Shown: positions 9,838-18,643 of the stretch, piece after piece
Layout of the letters: the number at the start of each line of letters is the position of its first letter
How positions within the stretch are numbered: the first letter of the stretch is position 1
Assembly (NCBI GenBank): GCA_012960115.1
Contig: DUBX01000042.1
Location: forward strand, 147,364 to 211,363
Source of the DNA: Porticoccaceae bacterium
GTDB taxonomy: Bacteria; Pseudomonadota; Gammaproteobacteria; Pseudomonadales; Porticoccaceae
Direction of reading: 5' to 3'
Length of the DNA: 64,000 nucleotides
Program-made: the position numbers and the translations under genes
The notes under the pieces: generated by a model
What the model was told of the DNA's origin: nothing
Database searches by the model: none
Seen by the model: the letters and a program-made list of their open reading frames with translations, nothing else

Positions 9838-10974
9838 TTAGAACGACTGCAATACCGTATTTAAGAACTGGTAACCTAAGGGGGTCGTGCGATAGTGATT
9901 AGAATTTGGCTCTAGTAACCCCAACGATTCTAAATGGCTAGTCGCTTTCTGAATAGACTTAGGGTCTATTCCGGTTCTAGCCTCGAAATAATCGATAGGT
10001 ACACCTTGTTTTAAGCGCAGGCCGTTCATCATAAATTCTAATGTCATTTCATCAGGTTTAATGGCGTTACTTTGGCTGATAGCAGATCCAATACGATCTA
10101 AATAATGATCGGGCTGCCGGGTTTTCGCGGTTCGAAGCACTTGCAGTTGTTCGGGAAGAGTAATCTTTCCGTGAGCACCTGCACCGATACCCAAATAGTC
10201 GCCAAACTGCCAATAGTTCATATTGTGTGCTGCTTTTTGACCATTTAGCGCAAAGGCGGAGACCTCATATTGCTCAAACTGATTTTCTTGAAGCATGACC
10301 ATGCCAGCCTGTTGGATATCGGCTAGACGATCATCAACGGGCAACAGTGGTGGTTTTGAGAAAAACTCGGTGTTTGGCTCGATAGTGAGTTGATACCAAG
10401 ATATATGCATGGCACCGGCATCAATAGCCTGTGTGAGATCAGCCTCAGCCTGTCTAATAGTCTGATTGGGCAAGCCATGCATAAGGTCGATATTGAAGTT
10501 ATCAAAACCCACCGATCGAGCTGTGGCAATTGCTCTTAGGGCCTGACTAGCATCATGAATTCGGCCAAGGCGGTTAAGGTGTGAGTCATCAAAACTCTGC
10601 ACGCCGATCGATAGTCGGTTGATTCCGGCACTGTAGAAATCAGCAAATTTGTTTTGCTCGAAGGTTCCGGGGTTAGCTTCTAGGGTGATCTCGATATCAG
10701 ACTGAAACCCTATCAAGTTCTCTGCGGCAACTAAGAGGACCTCGATTGCTGGCCCAGAAAAAAGACTGGGAGTGCCACCACCGATAAAAATTGAGTGTAA
10801 CTTTCTACCCTGTACCCAATGCAAATCAGCTTTAAGGTCTTCGATTAGGGCGGCAACATAAGCCTGCTCGGGGATATTGTCCTTGGCTACATGGGAGTTA
10901 AAATCGCAGTAAGGACATTTTTTAACGCACCAAGGGATGTGGATGTAGAGCGAGAGTGGCGGTAAATGAATCAC
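9838..10974 (-). CDS. hemW: heme chaperone HemW (radical SAM)
   Basis: Radical-SAM-family protein that delivers heme to respiratory enzymes; long misannotated as coproporphyrinogen III dehydrogenase. It has 378 residues with the 4Fe-4S motif Cys16-x3-Cys20-x2-Cys23 in WCVKKCPYCDFN and the SAM-binding FIGGGTPSLF. It lacks the extra N-terminal cysteine of HemN, which favours HemW. Its start overlaps the rdgB end by 4 bases; rdgB-hemW is a conserved pair in Gammaproteobacteria. Confidence 0.94.
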   Translation of the reverse strand: MIHLPPLSLYIHIPWCVKKCPYCDFNSHVAKDNIPEQAYVAALIEDLKADLHWVQGRKLHSIFIGGGTPSLFSGPAIEVLLVAAENLIGFQSDIEITLEANPGTFEQNKFADFYSAGINRLSIGVQSFDDSHLNRLGRIHDASQALRAIATARSVGFDNFNIDLMHGLPNQTIRQAEADLTQAIDAGAMHISWYQLTIEPNTEFFSKPPLLPVDDRLADIQQAGMVMLQENQFEQYEVSAFALNGQKAAHNMNYWQFGDYLGIGAGAHGKITLPEQLQVLRTAKTRQPDHYLDRIGSAISQSNAIKPDEMTLEFMMNGLRLKQGVPIDYFEARTGIDPKSIQKATSHLESLGLLEPNSNHYRTTPLGYQFLNTVLQSF

Positions 10975-11585
10975 AGGCTCATTTGCTGTAAAAAGTGGGC
11001 AATGGCTTTGCCTCGATGGCTAAGACTATGCTTGGTTGACTTGTCTAGTTCGGCTGCATGGCAGGTCATTTCTGGAACATAGAATATTGGATCATAACCG
11101 AATCCGTGAGTGCCTCGGTGTTCAAAAGTGATACTGCCCTCCCATGTTCCTTGGCAGATAATGGGAGTAGGATCTTCTGCGTGGCGCAGATAGACAATAA
11201 CTGCTTGATAGCGAGCGCCGCGCTGGCCGATGGGGACATCCGTTAATGCTGTTAAGAGCTTTTCGCGATTGGACGCGTCAGTGGCGCCATCACCAGAGTA
11301 GCGCGCGGAGTATATGCCTGGCGCCCCTAGGAGATAATCAACTTCTAGTCCGGAGTCATCGGCAATCGCGGGAAGGCCTGACAGCGCCGAGGCATTTCTA
11401 GCCTTTAGAATGGCATTTTCGACAAATGTTAGACCGGTCTCTTCGATATCTGGAATATTTAAATCGCCTTGGGGGGAGATACTAATTCCTAGGCCGCCTA
11501 ATAGCTCTTGTAGCTCTTTAATTTTGCCAAGGTTACCGCTAGCTAACACGATTTTTTTTGGATTGCTCACTTTAAACGTCTGCAT
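10971..11585 (-). CDS. rdgB: dITP/XTP pyrophosphatase
   Basis: House-cleaning nucleotidase of the Ham1 family that removes deaminated purine nucleotides (dITP, XTP) before they enter DNA or RNA. It has 204 residues, with the family start LASGNLGKIKELQELL, the metal-binding DDSGLEVD segment near 70-77 and the base-recognition motif GFGYDPIF. Followed by hemW with a 4-base overlap; the DUF4426 gene ends 10 bases upstream. Confidence 0.96.
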   Translation of the reverse strand: MQTFKVSNPKKIVLASGNLGKIKELQELLGGLGISISPQGDLNIPDIEETGLTFVENAILKARNASALSGLPAIADDSGLEVDYLLGAPGIYSARYSGDGATDASNREKLLTALTDVPIGQRGARYQAVIVYLRHAEDPTPIICQGTWEGSITFEHRGTHGFGYDPIFYVPEMTCHAAELDKSTKHSLSHRGKAIAHFLQQMSL

Positions 11586-11594
11586 TGTCGGTGA

Positions 11595-12032
11595 TTAGTC
11601 ATGGTACATTTTTTTTTGAAATTTAAAATCATAGGCATAGCTTGGCTCGCCATTGTTAGGTTTAACGGTAATCTTAAAAGTTAGATAATCTTCATTCTCA
11701 AATTCAAAGGGTGCGAGGTAATAGAGCGCATGCTCCTCTTTAATAGCAACAAATTCTAATGTCTGACTTTGTTGCAAGATATTGAACACTTGGCCAGTAA
11801 TAGTCGAGGGGGTGCCAACGGCAATGCTTTTCATGACGGCAATATTAACGATGCCTTTACCTTTACCTCTGACAATATTATTTTTCACTGCAATATTGGG
11901 ATCGATAAAGGAGCTATTAAAGGCGCTAAAAAAAATCTTATAGTCGCCATGTTGCTTATAGAGTTTTTCTTCAAATGCCTGCCCCATCAGTGGCATAGCC
12001 AGCAGCAAAGCCACCAGAATGATCCTTTTCAT
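11595..12032 (-). CDS. DUF4426 family exported protein
   Basis: Protein of unknown function, 145 residues, with a signal peptide (MKRIILVALLLAMPLMGQA, cleavage near residue 19). The mature part looks like a single beta-rich domain and matches what I know of the DUF4426 family, usually found between metW and rdgB in Pseudomonas relatives. That position is conserved here: 42 bases after metW, 10 before rdgB. Presumably periplasmic. No catalytic motif seen, and no function should be assigned from the neighbours. Confidence 0.8.
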   Translation of the reverse strand: MKRIILVALLLAMPLMGQAFEEKLYKQHGDYKIFFSAFNSSFIDPNIAVKNNIVRGKGKGIVNIAVMKSIAVGTPSTITGQVFNILQQSQTLEFVAIKEEHALYYLAPFEFENEDYLTFKITVKPNNGEPSYAYDFKFQKKMYHD

Positions 12033-12074
12033 CAGTTTGATCCTCGTTATGATTGTTGCCTGACTATTAAAGCC

Positions 12075-12659
12075 TTATTTCGCTAGATGATAAACAGCTA
12101 TTTTGGCAAATAGGCTAGGGCAGAGGCTATTTAATCCTAGAAGTTGGCTGCCGACAAAGCTTCTTTTTAATATTTTAATGCTGCGCTCAGAACAGAGTGC
12201 TTCGAAATCCTTATAGGTAAATAAGTGGATATTTGGTGTGTCATACCATTGATAGGCAAGTTGCTTTGTGACCGGCATGCGCCCTCGAATCGCCAAAAAA
12301 CTGCGCGTTTGCCAATGACCAAAGTTAGGGAAAGTAACAATGCAACGGTTGCCGATTCTGAGCATTTCATCGAGAACCAAGTGTGGATGCCGCAAGGCTT
12401 GTAATGTTTGGCTCATGAGGACAGTATCAAAACTGTTGTCCGAAAAATTCTCTAAGCCCTTATTTAAATCTTGCTCGATGACGTTAAGACCTTTTTGAAT
12501 ACACTGGTTGATAGAATTAGGGTCAATTTCTAATCCATAACCTTGAACCTGATAATCATCGATTAATCTTCGCAGTAGTGTGCCGTCACCGCAACCGAGG
12601 TCTAGTAAGCGAGATTTAGGTTCGATCCACGCGCCAATAGGTCCGATGTCGTTGATCAT
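12075..12659 (-). CDS. metW: MetW, partner of homoserine acyltransferase
   Basis: Class I SAM-methyltransferase fold protein of 194 residues that accompanies MetX in methionine synthesis. The SAM-binding motif LLDLGCGDGTLLRRL is at about 18-32, and FPNFGHWQTR near 110 is characteristic of MetW. Its start overlaps the metX end by 4 bases, so the two are translationally coupled. In other Proteobacteria MetW is needed for full MetX activity; its own chemistry is unclear. Confidence 0.93.
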   Translation of the reverse strand: MINDIGPIGAWIEPKSRLLDLGCGDGTLLRRLIDDYQVQGYGLEIDPNSINQCIQKGLNVIEQDLNKGLENFSDNSFDTVLMSQTLQALRHPHLVLDEMLRIGNRCIVTFPNFGHWQTRSFLAIRGRMPVTKQLAYQWYDTPNIHLFTYKDFEALCSERSIKILKRSFVGSQLLGLNSLCPSLFAKIAVYHLAK

Positions 12660-13828
12660 AAGGAGATTTCTTCGAGTTCATTTGAAACTCGACTGAGATA
12701 AAGGCTAACGGCTTTTTGGTATCGCGAGTTAGGCAAGAGAAAAGCATCATGCCCCTGATCAGTTTCGATTTTGATATAAGAAACCGCTTTACCTGCACTC
12801 ACCAAAGAGTCAGTAATTTGTTCTGAGCATAGTGGTGAAAATCGCCAATCACTGCTGAATGAAACGACCAAAAATTGACATTGAGCGTGAACGAAGACTT
12901 TAGCTGGGTTGTCGTTATAATTTTGAGATAGGTCGAAATGATCGAGCATTTTGGTAATCAAAATATAACTATTGGCATCAAACCTCTGTGAAAATTTATC
13001 GCCCTGATAATTAAGGTAACTGGCGACTTCAAATTCAGATAGCTCTTTCTCAGTCGTATCTAAATCACCACTATGAACCAAACGGCCAAACTTCCTGTGG
13101 AGAGCGTCGTCGGATAAATAGGTTAAGTGCCCAATCATACGTGCTAGTGCAAGGCCCTGTGTTGGGCTAGTTTCATAGTCTAAATAATGGCCCTCTTTAA
13201 ACTCAATATCGGATTGTATTGCGCGACGTGCAATTTCATTAAAGGCAATATTTTGCGCTGATAATTTCATGGCAGCAGCGATCACAACAGCATGTTTTAA
13301 TTTGTCAGGGTAGGCTAGTGACCAGCACATTGCCTGCATGCCACCCAAACTACCACCAATTACCGCAGCCCAGCACTCGATTTTCAAGTGATCCATCAGA
13401 TATTTTTGAGACTCAACCCAGTCTCTTACTTGTATTGACGGAAAGCTATCACCATAGACCTTGCCGGTTCTAGGGTTATTGGAGGTCGGCCCAGTACTGC
13501 CAAAACAACTACCAATATTATTGGGGCATACGACAAAGAATTTGGTGGTATCTATAGCTTTGCCTGGGCCAATGTAGTGATCCCACCAACCGACTTTTCC
13601 CTCTGTATTAATTCCGGCAACATGATGATCACCGCTTAACGCATGACAGATAAGAATGGCATTACTGCGCGCTTTATTGAGACTTCCGTGGGTTTCAAAA
13701 ACAAGAGAATGAGAGGGCAAAGTCGCTCCACACACCAAATCCATGGGCCTGTTTATGGCTGCTGTCTGAGGTACAGTAGCGCCAAGTAAATTATCAGGGC
13801 TGGAGGATAGTGAACAATCTGGAGACAT
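12656..13828 (-). CDS. metX: homoserine O-acyltransferase
   Basis: Activates the homoserine hydroxyl with an acyl group, the first committed step of methionine synthesis. It has 390 residues with an alpha/beta hydrolase fold: nucleophile Ser160 in GGSLGGMQA, Asp in SSDWRFSP and His in QGHDAFLL. MetX proteins that pair with MetW are often succinyl- rather than acetyl-transferases; specificity is not settled by sequence reading alone. It is first of metX-metW; about 100 bases upstream lies the remnant of yggU. Confidence 0.94.
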   Translation of the reverse strand: MSPDCSLSSSPDNLLGATVPQTAAINRPMDLVCGATLPSHSLVFETHGSLNKARSNAILICHALSGDHHVAGINTEGKVGWWDHYIGPGKAIDTTKFFVVCPNNIGSCFGSTGPTSNNPRTGKVYGDSFPSIQVRDWVESQKYLMDHLKIECWAAVIGGSLGGMQAMCWSLAYPDKLKHAVVIAAAMKLSAQNIAFNEIARRAIQSDIEFKEGHYLDYETSPTQGLALARMIGHLTYLSDDALHRKFGRLVHSGDLDTTEKELSEFEVASYLNYQGDKFSQRFDANSYILITKMLDHFDLSQNYNDNPAKVFVHAQCQFLVVSFSSDWRFSPLCSEQITDSLVSAGKAVSYIKIETDQGHDAFLLPNSRYQKAVSLYLSRVSNELEEISL

Positions 13829-13931
13829 AGTATTAAAAACAACGGCTTGGTTTTACGGGTCTTTTAAAGATGAAGTGTACCATTAGATTAACCTAGCGTA
13901 GGCATAATTAATTGTTATAACCTTTTATAGA

Positions 13932-14242
13932 TCAGCCTAGAGTCGGCGTCTTGGCTTGGTTTTCCCATTTAATTTGAGTGGACCCTGGCAGGATCGAAGG
14001 GGTATTGATATGAAGGACTTTGTGCCGGGAAGATTGACCGCTCATCACTATTATTTTGGATTTCGCCGTACCGAATTGTTTTGCAAAGTAACTAATTAAT
14101 TGGGTGTTGGCTTGACCATCTATCGGCGGACCTTAAGCTCGCCGCCGTGAATGCCTTCAATCTCATCTTTAGAGGCGCGGGGTTGTATCAGACACCTGAC
14201 TACTAAGGTATGGCCCTGCCATTGATAATGATTAGTTGGCAT
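13932..14242 (-). pseudogene. yggU: YggU/DUF167 remnant, internal deletion with frameshift
   Basis: The ATG at 14242 opens a frame reading MPTNHYQWQGHTLVVRCLIQ then PRASKDEIEGIHGGELKVR, clearly YggU/DUF167, but it stops at a TAG at 14120-14122. Another frame resumes directly with PPIDGQANTQLISYFAKQFG and runs to a stop at 13932. Between GELKVR and PPIDG the family has about four residues (LTAP-like), so roughly 13 bases are missing around 14124-14131. It stands between yggT and metX where an intact yggU is expected. Function of the family is unknown. Confidence 0.8.
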
Positions 14243-14265
14243 AACTAGTCAGAATGCAGGGAAAA

Positions 14266-14817
14266 TTAGATTAAACCACTCAGCACTGGCAATACTTGGC
14301 CTCGAATAAACATCAGTGTAAATATCGCCACCATCGGCGAAATATCAATCATGCCGATCGGCGGGATTACCTTTCTAAAGGGCTTCATATAAGGATCTAT
14401 TATTTGGCTAATGACCCTGATCGTCGGGTGATTAGTGGTGCCCACCCAGCTAGAAATAGCCAGAATAAGAATGCCATAAAAATAAATCTGAATTAAGCTA
14501 GCTAATAACGACAATGCCGCGACAAACAGATAGGTGGGCAGTTGCTCAACCAAAACTTTTCCAAATCCTATCATGATAATAAAAAACGACCACTTAACCA
14601 GAATGGCGCTTATCAGTGCCGCAGTATTAAATTTGCCAAAGGTTGGAAATATTTTGTGCAATGTCTCAACGACTGGCGCAGTGACTTTAAATATCGTCTG
14701 CGATATGGGGTTAAAAAAATCAGCTTGGACTAATTGTAGTAATAGTCTCACCAACAGCACGGTGGCATAAAGATCAATGACTAACCTAATAATATTAACT
14801 GCACCATCACCCATCAA
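14266..14817 (-). CDS. yggT: YggT family membrane protein
   Basis: Integral membrane protein of 183 residues with two YGGT repeats. Each has a hydrophobic segment followed by an amphipathic stretch; the first reads LLVRLLLQLVQADFFNPISQ and the second SSWVGTTNHPTIRVISQIID onward with FRKVIPP. Four hydrophobic segments lie at about 5-25, 62-85, 90-120 and 160-183. Placed between proC and the yggU remnant, as in many Gammaproteobacteria. Function poorly known; proposed roles in osmotic stress or turgor are unconfirmed. Confidence 0.9.
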   Translation of the reverse strand: MMGDGAVNIIRLVIDLYATVLLVRLLLQLVQADFFNPISQTIFKVTAPVVETLHKIFPTFGKFNTAALISAILVKWSFFIIMIGFGKVLVEQLPTYLFVAALSLLASLIQIYFYGILILAISSWVGTTNHPTIRVISQIIDPYMKPFRKVIPPIGMIDISPMVAIFTLMFIRGQVLPVLSGLI

Positions 14818-14837
14818 GTAACTCCTTTTTAAATTAA

Positions 14838-15653
14838 CTACTCTGCAAAATCTTTGGACATTTCTTCAGCTCGTTTAAGTGCGCTGGTCATGGCGTTCCG
14901 AAAAATAGTCTCCAAGCCTTCTCTTTGAAAGGTGCTTAGGGCGCTCTCTGTAGTGCCTCCAGGTGAGGTAACCTGCTGTCTAAGTTGTGAAGGGCTACTG
15001 TCCGATTGAAGGGCCATCTGAGATGCGCCTAGGGCTGTGTGAGACGCAAGCTCTCGCGCCATATCTTCAGATAATCCTAGTTCTTGACCGACCTGCTGCA
15101 TAATCTCCAAAATGCGGAAAAAATAGGCCGGGCCGCTACCCGATACTGCAATCACTGCATTTATCTGATCTTCAATATCAACCCAGCAACAGTAGCCCAC
15201 GGCTTGGAAAATATTGGTGACCATCTCTTTTTGTCGTTCTGTGGTGAACTGATTGGCAAATAGGGCTGTTGCTCCCGCTAGGACCAGTGAGGGCGTATTA
15301 GGCATAGCTCTAATGATGGCTACTGAGGAGCCAAGCCAACCCTGAAGAGACTCTGTTGAGATGCCTGCTGCTATTGATACCACCACCGCTTGATCGTTCA
15401 AAGTTGGTGCTATATCCATCGCGACCTTGCGCATAATTTGAGGTTTAACGGCTAACACCACTACGGTTGCATTCGCCACAGCTGCTTTATTATCTTCGCC
15501 CACAGTGACTCCAAACTCTTCTTTTAGTCGCTCTCTGCTAGCCTCGTTGGGCTCACTGACTAGAATATCACCTGGCTTAAAACCTTTGGCAATAGTGCCT
15601 CCGATTAAGCAAGAAGCCATGTTGCCGCCACCAATAAATACGATCGAACTCAT
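14838..15653 (-). CDS. proC: pyrroline-5-carboxylate reductase
   Basis: Last step of proline synthesis: NAD(P)H reduction of pyrroline-5-carboxylate. It has 271 residues, an N-terminal Rossmann motif FIGGGNMA at 6-13, and the C-terminal dimerisation domain with AVSGSGPAYFF near 170 and TSPGGTTESAL near 230. Three bases separate it from yggS, so the two are cotranscribed and probably coupled. Confidence 0.97.
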   Translation of the reverse strand: MSSIVFIGGGNMASCLIGGTIAKGFKPGDILVSEPNEASRERLKEEFGVTVGEDNKAAVANATVVVLAVKPQIMRKVAMDIAPTLNDQAVVVSIAAGISTESLQGWLGSSVAIIRAMPNTPSLVLAGATALFANQFTTERQKEMVTNIFQAVGYCCWVDIEDQINAVIAVSGSGPAYFFRILEIMQQVGQELGLSEDMARELASHTALGASQMALQSDSSPSQLRQQVTSPGGTTESALSTFQREGLETIFRNAMTSALKRAEEMSKDFAE

Positions 15654-15656
15654 ACA

Positions 15657-16361
15657 TCACCCTGTTGTTGTACTTCTTGGGCCAAAAATATCGGTGCCCA
15701 CTCTAACAATAGTTGCACCCTCAAGGATAGCGGCTTCAAGATCTGCAGACATCCCCATTGAGAGGGTATCCAATTTTTGAGAATTGTCCAGTGACTGGTT
15801 TATCTCATCTCTTAATTTTCGCAGTTGACGAAAGGGTATGCGCTGTTCCTGTTTGTCTTTTCGAGCTTCAGGTATTGCCATTAGACCGCGCAATCTTAAA
15901 TTGGGTAGCCTAGCTATCTCAGCGACCACTCCTAGCAAGCCACTTGATTCAAACCCTGCTTTGGTTGGTTCATCGTCAATATTCACTTGCAAGCAAATAT
16001 TGAGAGGAGGCATAGTTGCAGGCCTCTGAGCACTTAAACGCTGGGCAATTTTCAGTCGGTCTACGCTGTGCACCCACGCAAAGTTCTCAGCTATTTGACG
16101 AGTCTTGTTTGACTGTATCGGGCCAATAAAATGCCAGTCTAGTATTAAGGGTTTTAATGCATAAACTTTTTTTAGGGCTTCCTGTAGATAATTCTCACCA
16201 AAGCTTGTCAGTCCGTTGTCATTTGCTTGTTTTACCTGCTCAGGCGTTCGGGTTTTACTGACAGCCAGCAATGTCACTTCAGAAGCCGGTCGTTGAGCTT
16301 CGGTAGCAGCTAATTTGAGCCGCAATTTGAGAGCTGCTATTTTGTTGCTTTGATCTTGCAT
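15657..16361 (-). CDS. yggS: PLP homeostasis protein
   Basis: COG0325 pyridoxal-phosphate-binding protein that buffers free PLP; no enzymatic activity is established. It has 234 residues, with the PLP lysine Lys36 in LLAVSKTRTPEQ, FIGPIQSNKTRQ near 80 and LSMGMSADLEAAI near 202. Next to proC as in most bacteria. In Pseudomonas pilT lies directly upstream; here pilT is about 2.3 kb away and broken. Confidence 0.95.
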   Translation of the reverse strand: MQDQSNKIAALKLRLKLAATEAQRPASEVTLLAVSKTRTPEQVKQANDNGLTSFGENYLQEALKKVYALKPLILDWHFIGPIQSNKTRQIAENFAWVHSVDRLKIAQRLSAQRPATMPPLNICLQVNIDDEPTKAGFESSGLLGVVAEIARLPNLRLRGLMAIPEARKDKQEQRIPFRQLRKLRDEINQSLDNSQKLDTLSMGMSADLEAAILEGATIVRVGTDIFGPRSTTTG

Positions 16362-16403
16362 GGAGGCTGTCTTTATACGTTGTTTCGAGATTAGTGGATG
16401 GTA

Positions 16404-16859
16404 CTAAGGCTGCTGGCCTAAACTAGGATCATTCAGCCAGCTTTGCAATATTAATGAGGCAGCAATATGGTCTATTTTTGTTAGATCGTGGGTTCTTCCT
16501 TTTTGGTTTTCCGCCTGATCTCGCACAAATGACTTTGCTTCTTGGCTTGTAAGCCTCTCATCGACCATTTGTACCTCGACATTAAAGCGGCCCACCAGTC
16601 TGCGTGCAAATTTCCTAGATCGACCACTTAACTCACTTTCACTATCATCCATATTGAGAGGCAGACCCACCAATACTATATTTGGTTCCCACTCCTCAAT
16701 GACCGCACTTATCTCTGACCACTGTGGGACGCCGTCAACCGCCTTAATAATGGCAATACCCTTTGCGTTGTTGGTCAGGGTTTGCCCATAAGCCACACCA
16801 ATTTGCTTAAGACCAAAGTCAAAAGCAAGTAATGAAGAAGGTTTATTGAGATTAGGCAT
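16404..16859 (-). CDS. ruvX: Holliday junction resolvase-like 16S pre-rRNA nuclease YqgF
   Basis: RNase H-fold protein needed for 16S rRNA 5' end maturation. Starting at the ATG at 16859 it has 151 residues, near the family size (E. coli 138), with LLAFDFGLKQIGVAYG carrying the first catalytic Asp, VGLPLNMDDSESE in the middle and VDERLTSQEA carrying the catalytic Glu. This start overlaps the yqgE end by 8 bases. An ATG nine codons upstream (16886) is open too, but adds a leader the family lacks. Neither start has a strong ribosome binding site, which suggests coupling to yqgE. Confidence 0.92.
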   Translation of the reverse strand: MPNLNKPSSLLAFDFGLKQIGVAYGQTLTNNAKGIAIIKAVDGVPQWSEISAVIEEWEPNIVLVGLPLNMDDSESELSGRSRKFARRLVGRFNVEVQMVDERLTSQEAKSFVRDQAENQKGRTHDLTKIDHIAASLILQSWLNDPSLGQQP

Positions 16860-17436
16860 GTCCAATATCCATGGACAGCATGTCAAGTTTTATACCGATG
16901 GATGCTGCGGCTACCACAGCGCGCTTCTCACACTCAGTATTAAAGATAATAGCTGATTTGGCTGGAATCGTTAACCAGCTATTAGTAGTAAGCTCTTCTT
17001 CCAATTGGCCTGCATCCCAGCTGGAATAACCCAAAGTAACTAGGGCGTTTTGAGGACCTTTACCGACTGCAATATCACTAAGAATATCCTTTGAGGCGGT
17101 TAAACTAATATCATCCGAAATATCAACAGTAGACTCCCAGCGTTGAGTGCAGGCTCGATGCAAGATAAATCCACGGTCGCGGGCCACAGGGCCACCGTCT
17201 AAAATCAGATGATCACCACAGCCTTCGTGATAGTCTAAGTCTAGTTGCTTAAAGATAGCGTTGACCTGAATATCCAATTGTTGGTTAATAATGAGGCCCA
17301 TGGCACCATCCTGGCTGTGCTCGCAAATATATACCACTGACTGAGAAAAATTAGGGTCACGAAGGCCAGGCATAGCCAATAAGAAGTGGTTTTTTAGGCT
17401 GGTAACGGTTCTTTTTGGGATATTCATGGTTCTCAA
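16852..17436 (-). CDS. yqgE: YqgE/AlgH family protein
   Basis: UPF0301 protein of 194 residues; function unresolved. Family features include HFLLAMPGLRDPNFSQSVVY near 17-36, GAMGLIINQ near 46-54 and LGYSSWDAGQLEEEL near 138-152. Always near ruvX and gshB in this group, as here. AlgH was first described as an alginate regulator in Pseudomonas, but this is not shown to be general. Confidence 0.93.
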   Translation of the reverse strand: MRTMNIPKRTVTSLKNHFLLAMPGLRDPNFSQSVVYICEHSQDGAMGLIINQQLDIQVNAIFKQLDLDYHEGCGDHLILDGGPVARDRGFILHRACTQRWESTVDISDDISLTASKDILSDIAVGKGPQNALVTLGYSSWDAGQLEEELTTNSWLTIPAKSAIIFNTECEKRAVVAAASIGIKLDMLSMDIGHA

Positions 17437-17496
17437 TATGAAGGTTTACGCACCGAAACTCAACACTAGACTCCGCGCGTCAGGGAGTATTTCTAC

Positions 17497-18447
17497 TCAG
17501 GCCTCTAATCTTTTTGCAATTGCACGCATTAATTGATCACCTATAGCGGTATCTTTGGCATTATCAATTTCACGAACACAGGTTGGGCTAGTAACATTGA
17601 TTTCTGTTAGATAATCGCCAATGACATCTAAGCCAACGAACAATAGCCCTTTTTCCACTAAGGTGGGCGCAATCTGCTGGGCGATCCAATGATCTCTCTT
17701 ACTTAAAGGTTGAACCACACCGCGACCGCCAGCTGCAAGATTACCCCGAAATTCTCCTGCCGCAGGAATTCTAGCTACACAGTAGGGAACCACTTCCCCG
17801 TCTACGACCAGTATTCTTTTGTCGCCACTAAGAATTTCAGGCAAATACTTTTGAGCCATGATGGTATTTTGGCCATAGTTGGTCAGAGTTTCAATAATGA
17901 CATTGAGGTTTTGGTCACCCTGTTGGACCCGAAAAATGGAGGTTCCTCCCATTCCGTCAAGGGGCTTATAAACGACTTCTTTGTGTTCACCTAAAAATTG
18001 TTTTAACAGTTCTTGATCGCTGCTCACTAGTAGCGGAGGTGTGCATTGTGGGAACTCGGTGGCAAACACTTTTTCGTTACAGTCGCGTAAACTTTGAGGT
18101 TTGTTAACTATTAATGTGCCAAGGCGCTCCGCCGCCTCGAGGATGTAAGTGGAGTAGATAAACTCGCTATCGAACGGCGGGTCTTTGCGCATCAAAATAA
18201 CATCCAGATCACTGAGAGGTTTAATAATGCTCTCGCCTAGTTCGTACCAGCTATTGGCATCGGCATGTACCTTGAGGGGAGACATTTTTGCGCCAGCCCC
18301 AGCGCTGTCGATAAATAGACTATTTTGCTCCATATAAAATAGCTCATAGCCGTGATTTTGGGCAGCAAGCAACAAAGCCAGAGTAGTGTCCTTGTGGTAA
18401 TGAATGGACTTAATAGGGTCCATAACCACCCCGAGAAATTTGCTCAT
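17497..18447 (-). CDS. gshB: glutathione synthetase
   Basis: ATP-grasp ligase joining gamma-glutamylcysteine and glycine. I start at the ATG at 18447 (MSKFLGVVMDPIKSI), giving 316 residues, the E. coli GshB length; an upstream ATG at 18477 would add a ten-residue leader absent from the family. DPPFDSEFIY, the ATP-binding KPLDGMGGTSIFR and the C-terminal LTEINVTSPTCVREI are all intact. In Pseudomonas the pilG-chp chemosensory cluster starts next to gshB; here the neighbour is the divergent, broken pilT. Confidence 0.96.
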   Translation of the reverse strand: MSKFLGVVMDPIKSIHYHKDTTLALLLAAQNHGYELFYMEQNSLFIDSAGAGAKMSPLKVHADANSWYELGESIIKPLSDLDVILMRKDPPFDSEFIYSTYILEAAERLGTLIVNKPQSLRDCNEKVFATEFPQCTPPLLVSSDQELLKQFLGEHKEVVYKPLDGMGGTSIFRVQQGDQNLNVIIETLTNYGQNTIMAQKYLPEILSGDKRILVVDGEVVPYCVARIPAAGEFRGNLAAGGRGVVQPLSKRDHWIAQQIAPTLVEKGLLFVGLDVIGDYLTEINVTSPTCVREIDNAKDTAIGDQLMRAIAKRLEA

Positions 18448-18643
18448 AATATCTATGCCCTTACGTATAAAGTCCAATATGATTACTGCCTTAGCAGGAC
18501 GAGCCCAGTCAGGCTTTTGCTATGTAGAGCATCTAACTAACCACAGGTTGGCAGTTATTCTCCGAATGATAATGTTATTAATCGCACAACGGGGATTAAT
18601 AATATGATAATCCATTTATTCACGTAATAAAGGAACTATTACT

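Noticed and set aside
14120-14242. 40-residue protein at the 5' end of yggU
   Set aside because: It is the front half of DUF167 and cannot fold alone; the rest follows in another frame.
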